DNA of 14,609 nucleotides from an uncultured Bacteroidota bacterium (GCA_900546465.1 URCX01000031.1:1-14609), one strand, 5' to 3'; positions 1 through 7,335 are shown, counted from the stretch's first letter. A program made the numbers and translations. The notes: a model not told the origin generated them from the letters alone.

Positions 1-222
1 TCATTCCTTTTCGGAGAAAGTCAAGGCAGGGCAGTGGTTACGGTAAAAGAAGGAAAGGAGAATGATTTCATAGATATGCTGAACATTTCCGGTGTGGCAT
101 GTTGTGCAATAGGCAGTGTGAGGGCTGATGGTGAAATAAGCGTAGATGATGAGCCTTTCGGAAAAATTGCAAACTATCAATCGGCATACGATAATGCGAT
201 AGGTGATATATTGGATAAGTAA
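1..222 (+). CDS. purL: Phosphoribosylformylglycinamidine synthase, C-terminal end (partial)
   Basis: The reading frame is open from the first base of the window to a TAA at 220-222, so this is the 3' end of a longer gene; about 73 residues are visible. The segment starts SFLFGESQGRAVVTVK, which matches the FGE-x-x-(S/G)R-hydrophobic strand near the end of PurL in the AIR-synthase C-terminal (AIRS_C) fold. It continues with a short region GVACCAIGSV that resembles the last beta-alpha unit of that domain. PurL converts FGAR to FGAM with glutamine-derived ammonia and ATP in the fourth step of purine synthesis, in the cytoplasm. Other AIRS-family proteins (PurM, SelD, HypE, ThiL) share the fold, but FGESQ-x-R is most typical of PurL. 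The internal GTG at 34 is not a real start. The next gene follows after 33 bp. Confidence 0.72.
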   Translation, partial: SFLFGESQGRAVVTVKEGKENDFIDMLNISGVACCAIGSVRADGEISVDDEPFGKIANYQSAYDNAIGDILDK

Positions 223-255
223 AGATAATAACGGATAAAGAATAGCAAAAAGAAG

Positions 256-1656
256 ATGAAGAAGATAGTTACATCAATTCTATGTTGTGGAATTGCATTC
301 TGTGCTTTGGCTCAGAAAGATGGAGGTTTGACTCCTGAAATGTTGAATAAGATAAAGCAGTCATACAAACCGACTGTACAAGACAAGGCGTTGAGAAATG
401 CCGTTGCCAATAATAAGATTCAGGCATTGGCTTTGAATCTTGATAATGTGAACAAATACGATACTCATTTCTCGAACAGGGTAAACAGTCGTGGCATTAC
501 AGATCAGAAGTCATCGGGACGTTGCTGGATGTTTACGGGTCTGAATGTTATGAGAAGTGCTATGATTGCCAAATACAATCTCGGTGCTTTTGAGTTCAGT
601 CAAAATTATTTGTTCTTCTATGATCAGTTGGAGAAAAGCAATTTGTTCCTTTCTTTGATTATAAAGCATATTGATGAACCTTTGGATAGTAAGGATAATG
701 AGTGGTTGTTCAAAAATACTCTTTCGGACGGAGGTCAGTTTACGGGTATTTCGGATTTGGTTACGAAATACGGAGTGGTTCCTTCGACCGTTCAGCCTGA
801 AACATACAACTCCAATAATACAAGGAAGATAGATGACTTAATTACATTGAAGTTGAAAGAATATGCCTTGGAGTTGAGAGCCATGAAAACGGAAAAGAAA
901 GCAAAGGCAGACAAGTTGGAAGCTCGCAAAATAGAAATGTTGTCTCAGGTATATAAGATGTTGGTCTTGGCATACGGAGAACCTGTACAGGAATTCACAT
1001 ATACTTTAAGAGATGCACAGGGTAAGGAAATCTCAACGGAAACCTACACTCCGAAATCTTTCTATGATAAATATGTAGGCAAGGACTTGAAGAATTCTTA
1101 TGTGATGCTGATGAACGATCCTTCGAGAGAGTTCTACAAGGTCTATGAAATAGAAAATGACCGCCACGTTATGGACGGTGAAAACTGGAAATATATCAAT
1201 CTTCCTATAGAAGACATCAAAAAAGTAGCCATTGCGTCAATCAAAGACTCGACAATGATGTATTTTTCTTGCGATGTGGGTAAGTTTCTTTGCTCCGAAA
1301 AAGGTTTGTTGGACGTTAATACCTACGATTACGCTTCTTTGATGGGAACAAATTTCGGTATGGATAAGAAACAAAGGATACAAACGTTTGCCAGTGGTTC
1401 TTCCCATGCAATGACGCTTTGTGCTGTTGATTTGGACAAAGATGGAAAGCCAAAGAAATGGTTGGTAGAAAACAGCTGGGGAGCATCCAGCGGTTGGCAA
1501 GGACATTTGATAATGACAGATCAATGGTTTGACGAATATATGTTCAGGGTAGTAGTTGATAAGAAGTACATTCCATCGGATATTTTGAAGTATCTGGATC
1601 AAAAACCTATCGTATTGCCGCCTTGGGATCCTATGTTCAGTGAAGATATTGACTAA
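256..1656 (+). CDS. Secreted C1-family cysteine peptidase (aminopeptidase C / bleomycin hydrolase-like)
   Basis: A 466-residue papain-fold peptidase of the bleomycin hydrolase/PepC subfamily (C1B). The catalytic set is visible: Gln84 (oxyanion hole) and Cys90 in the sequence DQKSSGRCWMFTGLN, His384 in SSHAMTLCAVD, and Asn406 in VENSWG. The protein ends in LPPWDPMFSEDID, a tail resembling that of this family, whose C-terminus lies in the active-site cleft and gives aminopeptidase behaviour. Length fits the family (about 450-470). Unlike classical cytosolic PepC, it begins with a signal peptide (MKK, hydrophobic core, cleavage probably ALA|Q at 19/20), so it should act in the periplasm or outside the cell. 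No lipobox is present, because the residue before Cys17 is Phe. A likely role is trimming peptides to amino acids (inference). The start has an A-rich leader with AAGAAG just upstream. The next gene starts 14 bp after the stop, so co-transcription is likely. Confidence 0.9.
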   Translation: MKKIVTSILCCGIAFCALAQKDGGLTPEMLNKIKQSYKPTVQDKALRNAVANNKIQALALNLDNVNKYDTHFSNRVNSRGITDQKSSGRCWMFTGLNVMRSAMIAKYNLGAFEFSQNYLFFYDQLEKSNLFLSLIIKHIDEPLDSKDNEWLFKNTLSDGGQFTGISDLVTKYGVVPSTVQPETYNSNNTRKIDDLITLKLKEYALELRAMKTEKKAKADKLEARKIEMLSQVYKMLVLAYGEPVQEFTYTLRDAQGKEISTETYTPKSFYDKYVGKDLKNSYVMLMNDPSREFYKVYEIENDRHVMDGENWKYINLPIEDIKKVAIASIKDSTMMYFSCDVGKFLCSEKGLLDVNTYDYASLMGTNFGMDKKQRIQTFASGSSHAMTLCAVDLDKDGKPKKWLVENSWGASSGWQGHLIMTDQWFDEYMFRVVVDKKYIPSDILKYLDQKPIVLPPWDPMFSEDID

Positions 1657-1670
1657 GGAATTATAGAGAT

Positions 1671-2396
1671 ATGAAATTCTGTAAAGCATATCTGCTTTTG
1701 TCGATGATATTTCTGTCTTCGACCGTTTTTGCTCAGGTTCCGGATAGCTTGTCTTTTGATTTTGAACAAACAGAAGAGTATTCCGAACAAGAGAATATGG
1801 AAATCTATGAACCTTCTGATGAAGAGAAAATAATCCAAGACGAATCCGATGCTGCAAGAGAGGCTGTCCTCCATACGGAAGACATTATGGATTACGTACA
1901 ATACCTGCTTGATGCTGACAGCTTGGTAAATCATTATGCTGTTTATAAGGACGATGGCGTGATAACGGAGTATGTGAACTCTGTAATGTCAACCGATGAA
2001 CTTGTAGAGAAGTTTGAAGTCATCGAGCAGCAAGGAGAGGACGCTTTCTTCTATTGTAAGGAATATATTTACAACGATAACAAAGCGTGGGATTATATTT
2101 ACGAGCGATTGTATGGTAATGATGGAAAGTTGATTTACTTTGTGCGGCAATACAATACTTATAACTCCGGTTGTGCTGAGGTCGCATTCGAACGTTCCGA
2201 GTATTATTGGAACAAAACGGGCGAACTGATACGCAAAACCTACGAGATATATGATTCTCACAACACTCCTTTGGAAGTACAAGACTGTTGGATGGAAAGG
2301 GAAAACTATGATAAGATAATGGATAAGGATTCTTTTTTGTCAGGACACCATTTTCCATCGTCAACTCATGGAGATGAGGAACAAATTCCCGAATAG
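1671..2396 (+). CDS. Secreted protein of unknown function, acidic N-terminal region
   Basis: I do not recognise this 241-residue protein. It opens with a clear signal peptide (MKFCKAYLLLSMIFLSS..., cleavage probably VFA|Q at 21/22), so it is exported. The mature N-terminal part, about residues 24-75, is very rich in Asp and Glu. After it comes a mixed alpha/beta-looking region rich in Tyr (residues about 100-210) containing alternating polar and aromatic strands such as YYWNKTGELIRKTYEI, and then a polar, probably disordered tail. The mature protein has three cysteines at about 129, 168 and 206. There is no lipobox, no sorting domain and no catalytic motif that I can name. It sits 14 bp after the cysteine peptidase and 6 bp before coaX, so it is probably translated from the same message. 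It could be a small periplasmic binding or chaperone-like protein, but nothing in the sequence proves it. Confidence 0.82.
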   Translation: MKFCKAYLLLSMIFLSSTVFAQVPDSLSFDFEQTEEYSEQENMEIYEPSDEEKIIQDESDAAREAVLHTEDIMDYVQYLLDADSLVNHYAVYKDDGVITEYVNSVMSTDELVEKFEVIEQQGEDAFFYCKEYIYNDNKAWDYIYERLYGNDGKLIYFVRQYNTYNSGCAEVAFERSEYYWNKTGELIRKTYEIYDSHNTPLEVQDCWMERENYDKIMDKDSFLSGHHFPSSTHGDEEQIPE

Positions 2397-2402
2397 GTAA
2401 AA

Positions 2403-3131
2403 ATGAAACTTATCATAGACAGAGGAAATACCCTTTATAAGGTTGCCGTTTTTGACAAGGACAAATTGGTTGAGGTAAGAACTTATCATGATTTGACCGT
2501 TTCGGCCTTAACTGCGGCTTTTCTGCCTTTTGATATAAAAAAATCCATCTTTTGTTCGGTGGGAGGAAGGGAAAATACCGAGATATTGAATTTCCTTAAA
2601 GAGAATAGCGAGTTCGTTTTCATGACAGAACAACTTGCTTTGCCTGTAAGGATTGCCTATAAGACTCCTTCCTCATTGGGAAAGGACAGAATAGCTTCTG
2701 TTGTCGGAGCTTCGCAAATCGTGGAAGGCAAACCGGTACTTGTGATTGATGCCGGAAGTTGCATTTGCTTCGATTACATTGACAAAAATGCCGTTTACCA
2801 TGGGGGAAGCATAGCTCCGGGATTTGAAATGAAATATAAGGCATTGCATAATTTTACGGCAGACTTGCCGTTACTGAATTTGAAGAGCGAAGATGTCGGC
2901 TTATGCGGACAAAGTACTGATATGTGCATGCATTCCGGCGTTATAAACGGAACTCTGTGTGAAATCAGAGGGTTTATAGACTCTTACAGTGAAATCGATA
3001 AAGATTTGACGGTGATGTTAAGCGGTGGTAATGCCGATTTTATTGCGGAAAGATTGAACAGAAATGTTATTGTGGAAAAGCACCTTGTATTACAAGGCTT
3101 AAATGTCATATTGGATGCAAATACAAAATAG
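2403..3131 (+). CDS. coaX: Type III pantothenate kinase
   Basis: A 242-residue member of the ASKHA-fold CoaX family, which phosphorylates pantothenate with ATP in the first step of coenzyme A synthesis, in the cytosol. Family motifs in order: DRGNT at residues 6-10 (phosphate-binding loop, usually D-x-G-N-T), SLGKDRIA at 91-98 with Asp95 in the position of the catalytic base of the G-x-DR motif, DAGSCICFDYI at 116-126 (usually DxGTA-x-T-x-D), GGSIAPG at 134-140 followed by ALHNFTADLPLL, and SGVINGTLCEIRGFID at about 178-193. Length is normal. The second phosphate motif has Ser/Cys where Thr/Ala is usual, a modest deviation. The ATG follows a TAG stop by 6 bp. The 3' end overlaps the next gene in another frame. 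No CoaA-type kinase is in the window. Confidence 0.92.
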   Translation: MKLIIDRGNTLYKVAVFDKDKLVEVRTYHDLTVSALTAAFLPFDIKKSIFCSVGGRENTEILNFLKENSEFVFMTEQLALPVRIAYKTPSSLGKDRIASVVGASQIVEGKPVLVIDAGSCICFDYIDKNAVYHGGSIAPGFEMKYKALHNFTADLPLLNLKSEDVGLCGQSTDMCMHSGVINGTLCEIRGFIDSYSEIDKDLTVMLSGGNADFIAERLNRNVIVEKHLVLQGLNVILDANTK

Positions 3132-4419
3132 AATAAACAAGATATTGTGCTTATTGCTTGCAATAGGTACGTGCTTTGAAGTATCGGCACAAAATACTCT
3201 GAGTTCACCTTATACAAAATACGGAATAGGAGAGACAGACCTTTATACCAATGCCGTTAATGCTTCTATGGGAGGTGTTGGCTATGCAATGCAACGAAAC
3301 AATGTGGTAAATTATAGAAATCCTGCTTCATACACAGCCATAGATACTCTGTCCTTTGTCTTTGATATAGGATTTTATACCAGTAATACCGCACTTAAAT
3401 CCAATACTGCTAAAACAACCGGCAATGTAGGTGGAATATCTCACATATTATTTGCATTCCCTGTTCACAAGAGCTTGAAAATAGCAGGCGGACTTTTGCC
3501 TGTTTCTATGATAGATTTTACTGCCTCGGAGATAAATATTACAGATACGGCGACTATAGGACAATATAAGACTTCTTATTCCGGTGATGGTGGTATCAAC
3601 AAAGCCTTTTTAGGCTTGGCATATCGACCTTCGGAGCGAACGGGAGCTTTCCATAACTTATCTGTCGGTATTAACCTTTCATATCTTTTCGGCAATTACT
3701 ATCGCAATAAAACTTTATCCTTCCCCGATTCATCGGCTTATCTTTCTACACGCATAGAAAACAATTACAAAATATCTGCCTTTACAGCCGATTTCGGCTT
3801 ACAGTATTTTCACCCTTTGAAAAACGGAGATATTCTCGGCTTGGGCTTATCCTATATATTGCCTGCAAAACTGCCGACAGACAATGAGTACAGACATTAT
3901 ACTTTCTCAAAATCAGGAACAACGGAAAGAATAAGAGATTCCGTGCAGTATAGAGACGAAAAAGGCGATATTCATTTGCCGCAATCCATAGGCTTTGGTA
4001 TTTCATACGAAAAACCACAAAAGTTTTTTGCAGCCATAGATGCGACCTTTGCACAATGGTCAGAGTTCCGCAATCAGGGCGTTTATTATAAAGAAATACT
4101 GAAAGACGATTATCGATTAAATGCCGGCTTGGAATACAAACCGAATATATACGGAAACTACTTGCAAAAAATAAGTTATCGTTTCGGTCTGAACTATTCG
4201 AGCGGCATATTGGAGTTACGAGAACATAAACTATCACAATACGGCATATCTTTGGGCTTCGGATTGCCTATAAAGAAACAAGGAACCCAAATAAACATCA
4301 GTCTTGAATACGGGAAGCAAGGAACCAAAGAAAGTAATCTCATAGAGAAAGACTATTTCAGAATAGGAGTTTCCTTCTCTGCAAAAGACAGATGGTTTTT
4401 CAAACGTAAATATCAGTAA
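3115..4419 (+). CDS. Outer-membrane beta-barrel protein (OmpP1/FadL-like)
   Basis: About 434 residues starting from the ATG at 3115, which gives a normal signal peptide (MQIQNRINKILCLLLAIG..., cleavage near VSA|Q at 25/26). An in-frame ATG at 3103 would add four residues; both starts lie inside the end of coaX, so the two genes overlap and are probably translationally coupled. The mature protein begins with a segment like that of Bacteroidota OmpP1/FadL-like barrels: SSPYTKYGIGE, then ASMGGVGYAM, then NYRNPASYTAIDTL. The rest is alternating amphipathic strands with aromatic girdles and ends in RIGVSFSAKDRWFFKRKYQ. It should be a barrel in the outer membrane, possibly for uptake of a hydrophobic compound, but the substrate is unknown. 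Its placement between coaX and a TPR protein upstream of lptC resembles what I recall from other Bacteroidales. Confidence 0.83.
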   Translation: MQIQNRINKILCLLLAIGTCFEVSAQNTLSSPYTKYGIGETDLYTNAVNASMGGVGYAMQRNNVVNYRNPASYTAIDTLSFVFDIGFYTSNTALKSNTAKTTGNVGGISHILFAFPVHKSLKIAGGLLPVSMIDFTASEINITDTATIGQYKTSYSGDGGINKAFLGLAYRPSERTGAFHNLSVGINLSYLFGNYYRNKTLSFPDSSAYLSTRIENNYKISAFTADFGLQYFHPLKNGDILGLGLSYILPAKLPTDNEYRHYTFSKSGTTERIRDSVQYRDEKGDIHLPQSIGFGISYEKPQKFFAAIDATFAQWSEFRNQGVYYKEILKDDYRLNAGLEYKPNIYGNYLQKISYRFGLNYSSGILELREHKLSQYGISLGFGLPIKKQGTQINISLEYGKQGTKESNLIEKDYFRIGVSFSAKDRWFFKRKYQ

Positions 4420-4449
4420 ACAGTAAATAAATAACAGAGGTAAGAGAAA

Positions 4450-5826
4450 ATGAAAAAAGCAATCTTCACAGCAACTGCATTCGCAGTTATTTTTGGAGTT
4501 GGAAGTATCAAAGCTCAAAGGTTCGGCAATACACCGGAAGATAGTTCTGCTTGCATAATGAACAATTCCCTTTATCAGGAATTTTACAAGCAAAAGAATT
4601 ATAAGGACGCATACGAACCGTGGTCGCAGGTTGTTAAACACTGTCCGAAGTACCATATCAACACCTTCATCAGAGGAAACAATATGTTGAAGAATTTGAT
4701 AGCTACGGCAGCCAATCCTACGGAGAGAGATAAATATGTAGATGAGCTTTTGGCTCTTCAAGACACAAGAACAATGGCTTTCGGAGACGAGGCTAATAAC
4801 ATAGCAGCCAAAGCCAAGATTTTGGCAGAGTACAGACCAAATCAAAAAGAACAGATATACAACTTATATAAGGAAGCTGCCGAAAAAGGCGGGGAAACCC
4901 TTGATGCACAATACTGCCCTTTGTATGTTGAGGCTACGGTAAACTATTTGCACTCCATAAAAGCAGGCAACGACCAGATGTCTGTTTTGTTTGATGCTTA
5001 CGACTACGCTTCCGAAACTTTGGAACATATAGTAAAACAAAACAAACTTGCTTTGGCAAACCTTCAAGAGGGAGGAGACGCAAAGAAAATCAAAAAAGCT
5101 GAAACGGAATTGAACAATTCCACCAAGTATTTGTCGCTTACCGAACAGATGATAGAGCCTTTTGCTTCATGCGACAAGATAATCCCTATGTACGAACCCA
5201 AGTTCAAGGCAAATCCTGACAATATCGAATTGTTGAGAAAGATAACCACTACTTTGGATAGAAAGAATTGTACGGACAATGAGCTTTTCTTTGCGGCAAC
5301 AGAGAAACTTCACAAAATGGAACCGACAGCAAAGTCTGCCTATATGATGGGAAAAATGTTGAATGATAAGAGTGAATACAAAGAAGCAGCAAGCTATTTG
5401 GAAGAAGCTGTAAGCAAGTTCGAGGATAATGACTCCAAAGCCAAGGCGTCCTATATGTTGGCACTTTGTTTGATGAATTCCGGACAATTATCTGCTGCAA
5501 GAACAGCCGCATATCAAGTAGCACAATACGACAAAACCTTGGAAGGAAGAGCGGTTCTTTTGGTTGCAAACATGTATTTGAAAAGCGTTTCATCTTGTGC
5601 CTCTCACGAAGGAAAGATTCGTGGAGCTGCATGGGTGGCTTATGATGAGGCGGCAAGAGCCAAGGCACTCGACCCGAGCATAGCGGCAGATGCACAAAAA
5701 GTAATGAACGCTGCTCACTCTCAATGGCCGTCAAAAGAAGACATGTTCTTCAACTCCATAAATCAAGGCTCTGCTTTCACGGTTGGTTGCTGGATTGGAA
5801 AAGGCACGACTGCACGAGCAAGATAA
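4450..5826 (+). CDS. Periplasmic TPR-repeat protein
   Basis: A 458-residue exported helical-repeat protein. The signal peptide is MKKAIFTATAFAVIFGVG..., with cleavage probably KA|Q at 22/23. The N-terminal domain (about 30-100) contains a TPR-like unit, YQEFYKQKNYKDAYEPWSQV, with a cysteine pair nearby. A clearer TPR tandem lies at about 296-375, for instance YMMGKMLNDKSEYKEAASYL followed by KASYMLALCLMNSGQLSAA. The C-terminus carries the segment WPSKEDMFFNSINQGSAF and then TVGCWIGKGTTARAR, which I recall as a signature of a Bacteroidales TPR family found next to lptC (usually with GGWI). TPR proteins bind other proteins, so an envelope-assembly scaffold is a reasonable guess, but no function is established here. 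It ends in a double TAA, and the lptC start lies 4 bp beyond the first stop codon, which suggests coupling. Confidence 0.85.
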   Translation: MKKAIFTATAFAVIFGVGSIKAQRFGNTPEDSSACIMNNSLYQEFYKQKNYKDAYEPWSQVVKHCPKYHINTFIRGNNMLKNLIATAANPTERDKYVDELLALQDTRTMAFGDEANNIAAKAKILAEYRPNQKEQIYNLYKEAAEKGGETLDAQYCPLYVEATVNYLHSIKAGNDQMSVLFDAYDYASETLEHIVKQNKLALANLQEGGDAKKIKKAETELNNSTKYLSLTEQMIEPFASCDKIIPMYEPKFKANPDNIELLRKITTTLDRKNCTDNELFFAATEKLHKMEPTAKSAYMMGKMLNDKSEYKEAASYLEEAVSKFEDNDSKAKASYMLALCLMNSGQLSAARTAAYQVAQYDKTLEGRAVLLVANMYLKSVSSCASHEGKIRGAAWVAYDEAARAKALDPSIAADAQKVMNAAHSQWPSKEDMFFNSINQGSAFTVGCWIGKGTTARAR

Positions 5827-5830
5827 TAAA

Positions 5831-6406
5831 GTGTTTATTCGATATAACAGATATTCAAAGAAACAAATACCAATGCTCCTTGCATCGGTGTTTGTTTCTT
5901 TTTGTTTTTTTCTTTCCTGCACCAAGGATAATTCCGACAAAGCAGCCGTAAAGCAGAACAAACTTCCCGATCAAACAATAAAGCAAGTGCATTTGACAAG
6001 AAGCATAAACGCCCGTGTCGATATAGAACTGACATCTCCTCTCATAGAAATATATTCCGGAGACAGTGCAAGAATGTGTTGCCCCAAAGGATTGGAAGTA
6101 CTATTTCTCAATTTCGATTTAAGTCATAAAGCAAAACTTACGGCAAACTACGCCGTCAATTATGAGAAATCCAACGTTTATTACATTAAAGACAATGTCC
6201 GAATAATAGATTACAAACAACAGGACACCTTTTACTGCAAAGACCTTTATTGGATTAAAGACTCGGCACTGCTTCGCACAGACTTGCCGATACAAAGACA
6301 CTCTGCCTCCGGCATAGACTTCGGAGACGGACTGCGAGCCAACGATTCCTTTGACAGCGTTATAATAAAGAATCCGCACGGCAGCCAAAACGTGGAAGAC
6401 GATTAA
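5831..6406 (+). CDS. lptC: LPS export protein LptC, predicted lipoprotein
   Basis: LptC-family protein (DUF1239) of about 191 residues. LptC receives lipopolysaccharide from the LptB2FG transporter and passes it along the periplasmic bridge to LptA. Visible family pattern: LPDQTIKQVHLTRS, a strand with SPLIEIYSGD, the PKGLEVLFLNFD strand, LTANYAVNYEKSN, then DNVRIIDYKQQDTFYCKDLYWIKD and a late GIDFGDGLRANDSF, which matches the repeating beta-jellyroll. The start is a choice. GTG at 5831, directly after the double stop of the TPR gene, gives a basic n-region (RYNRYSKKQ) before the hydrophobic stretch and a lipobox FFLSC with Cys30. ATG at 5873 is in frame but would leave no positive charge before the core. 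As in other Bacteroidota the anchor is therefore lipid, not the transmembrane helix seen in E. coli. The last gene of the left + strand block. Confidence 0.85.
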   Translation: MFIRYNRYSKKQIPMLLASVFVSFCFFLSCTKDNSDKAAVKQNKLPDQTIKQVHLTRSINARVDIELTSPLIEIYSGDSARMCCPKGLEVLFLNFDLSHKAKLTANYAVNYEKSNVYYIKDNVRIIDYKQQDTFYCKDLYWIKDSALLRTDLPIQRHSASGIDFGDGLRANDSFDSVIIKNPHGSQNVEDD

Positions 6407-6417
6407 GTCTCACCCTC

Positions 6418-7137
6418 TCACTTCCTTTTCAGCACATAGCATTGCTTCTTCAAAGGCTTCTTCGTAAGGAAAGCCGCGCCGCATAAGAAGAAATCCGCAC
6501 ATACCCTGAACCTTTCGTCCCTGTTAAGCCTCTTCCATAATTCGTTCATATCCCTATCGTAGTGAATCTCATTAAGAACCATTATACACTCTTCGCTGCA
6601 AAAAGGCATTATCTCTTCCATTTCCTCTCTTAAATTCCCGCTTCCGCAATCCTTATTCAAAAGAACGAAATCCACCTGTCCGATTTCCTCCAAAGCATTG
6701 CTCAATCCCTTGTCGCTGTTTGCACAAACAAAACTAATTTTCCCTATGCCCTTTCTCACAAATGCTGCTTCAAGGTTCCTACACACCTCATTATCGTATA
6801 AAACATTGAAAATCCTGCTCTCCTGCAAAGTTTTCGCAAAATAAGCCGCACAAACGCCCCCCTCATTACCCGCAATCAGTATTGTTTTCGGCTTAAAATA
6901 ATCAAGGAAACGACACAAAAACAAAGCCCTACGGCTATAAGTCCGCAAATTGTTATGCAAACATGGTTTTGCCACTTCCTTTACCAAGACATCAAGCCCC
7001 TTATAATTTGACCTGTCCGAATTCTTCTGCAAACCCTTGGTAAATAAATCAAACATAAAAGGAGAATGTATCGAATACTCGTCCTTTGCATTCAGACGAT
7101 AACGAACATAATTCCTCAAAACAAAACCATAATCCAT
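6418..7137 (-). CDS. Class I methyltransferase-like protein with degenerate cofactor motifs
   Basis: About 239 residues, read on the minus strand from the ATG at 7137; an in-frame ATG at 7149 would add MCVF. The N-terminal segment RYRLNAKDEYSIHSPFMFDL matches a Bacteroidota family of SAM-dependent methyltransferases with a conserved HSPF. The Rossmann-type part follows: KTILIAGNEGG replaces the usual ILELGTxxG of motif I, VLLNKDC stands where FIDGNH is usual, and VLNEIHYDRDMNELWKRL stands where DDIHW-S-x-x-M-x-x-aW is usual. The C-terminal part (ADFFLCGAAFLTKKPLKKQ) fits the family's ending. Several acidic residues expected for SAM and substrate binding are therefore changed to Ile or Asn, so catalysis is uncertain. 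It converges on lptC with an 11-bp gap and has its own promoter candidate at 7188-7195. No signal peptide is seen, so it is cytosolic. Confidence 0.78.
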   Translation of the reverse strand: MDYGFVLRNYVRYRLNAKDEYSIHSPFMFDLFTKGLQKNSDRSNYKGLDVLVKEVAKPCLHNNLRTYSRRALFLCRFLDYFKPKTILIAGNEGGVCAAYFAKTLQESRIFNVLYDNEVCRNLEAAFVRKGIGKISFVCANSDKGLSNALEEIGQVDFVLLNKDCGSGNLREEMEEIMPFCSEECIMVLNEIHYDRDMNELWKRLNRDERFRVCADFFLCGAAFLTKKPLKKQCYVLKRK

Positions 7138-7187
7138 AAAAACGCACATTTTCCGACACTGAAGCCGCTTGCTTTCCTCTGAGAATG

Positions 7188-7195
7188 CAAACGTA
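7188..7195 (-). promoter_or_regulatory. Candidate Bacteroidota sigma-A -7 element for the methyltransferase-like gene
   Basis: On the minus strand this reads TACGTTTG, an exact match to the Bacteroidota -7 consensus TAnnTTTG. It lies about 50 bp upstream of the ATG at 7137, allowing a normal leader. The expected -33 region (near 7214-7219) reads TTTTCA, only a weak fit to TTTG, so the call rests mainly on the -7 box and its position in a divergent intergenic region. Confidence 0.5.
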
Positions 7196-7223
7196 AAAAA
7201 ACAAACTTTATTCTGAAAAAACG

Positions 7224-7297
7224 AAAGGCCGTTCCACCGAATTAAAACGCCTTTTCAAGAAATTCTTTCGCCGTTTCAATTTTGCGAAACGGCCTTT
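7224..7297. repeat. GC-rich inverted repeats with two mutually exclusive pairings
   Basis: AAAGGCCGTT at 7224-7233 is a perfect inverted repeat of AACGGCCTTT at 7288-7297 (10 bp arms, 54-nt spacer). Inside it, GCCGTTTC at 7270-7277 pairs with GAAACGGC at 7286-7293 (8-bp stem, 8-nt loop). The right arms overlap (7288-7293), so the two pairings compete. The element lies between the two divergent promoter candidates and so would not be inside either predicted transcript. No T-tract follows the 8-bp hairpin on either strand. On the minus strand the left arm of the long repeat is followed by CG and six T, but the loop is too long for a typical terminator. A protein-binding site or a REP-like element are the main alternatives. 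Confidence 0.6.
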
Positions 7298-7335
7298 GGG
7301 TAAGAACCTAACAATCAATAGGGTTTTTCAAAGGC

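Noticed and set aside
1237..1857. Long open frame on the minus strand (206 codons)
   Set aside because: It lies antisense to the cysteine peptidase and the following gene, its product has no recognisable domain, and its start and end respect neither gene boundary.
4234..4845. Minus-strand frame of 203 codons
   Set aside because: Antisense to the barrel and TPR genes, rich in Cys, Phe and Leu as expected from the reverse of AT-rich coding DNA; no domain.
5783..5830. Upstream extension of LptC into the TPR gene
   Set aside because: Those codons overlap the conserved tail of the TPR protein and would bury the lipoprotein signal about 45 residues inside the chain.
6397..6410. Small AGAC/GTCT hairpin between the convergent genes as a terminator
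   Set aside because: Only four base pairs and no T-run on either side.
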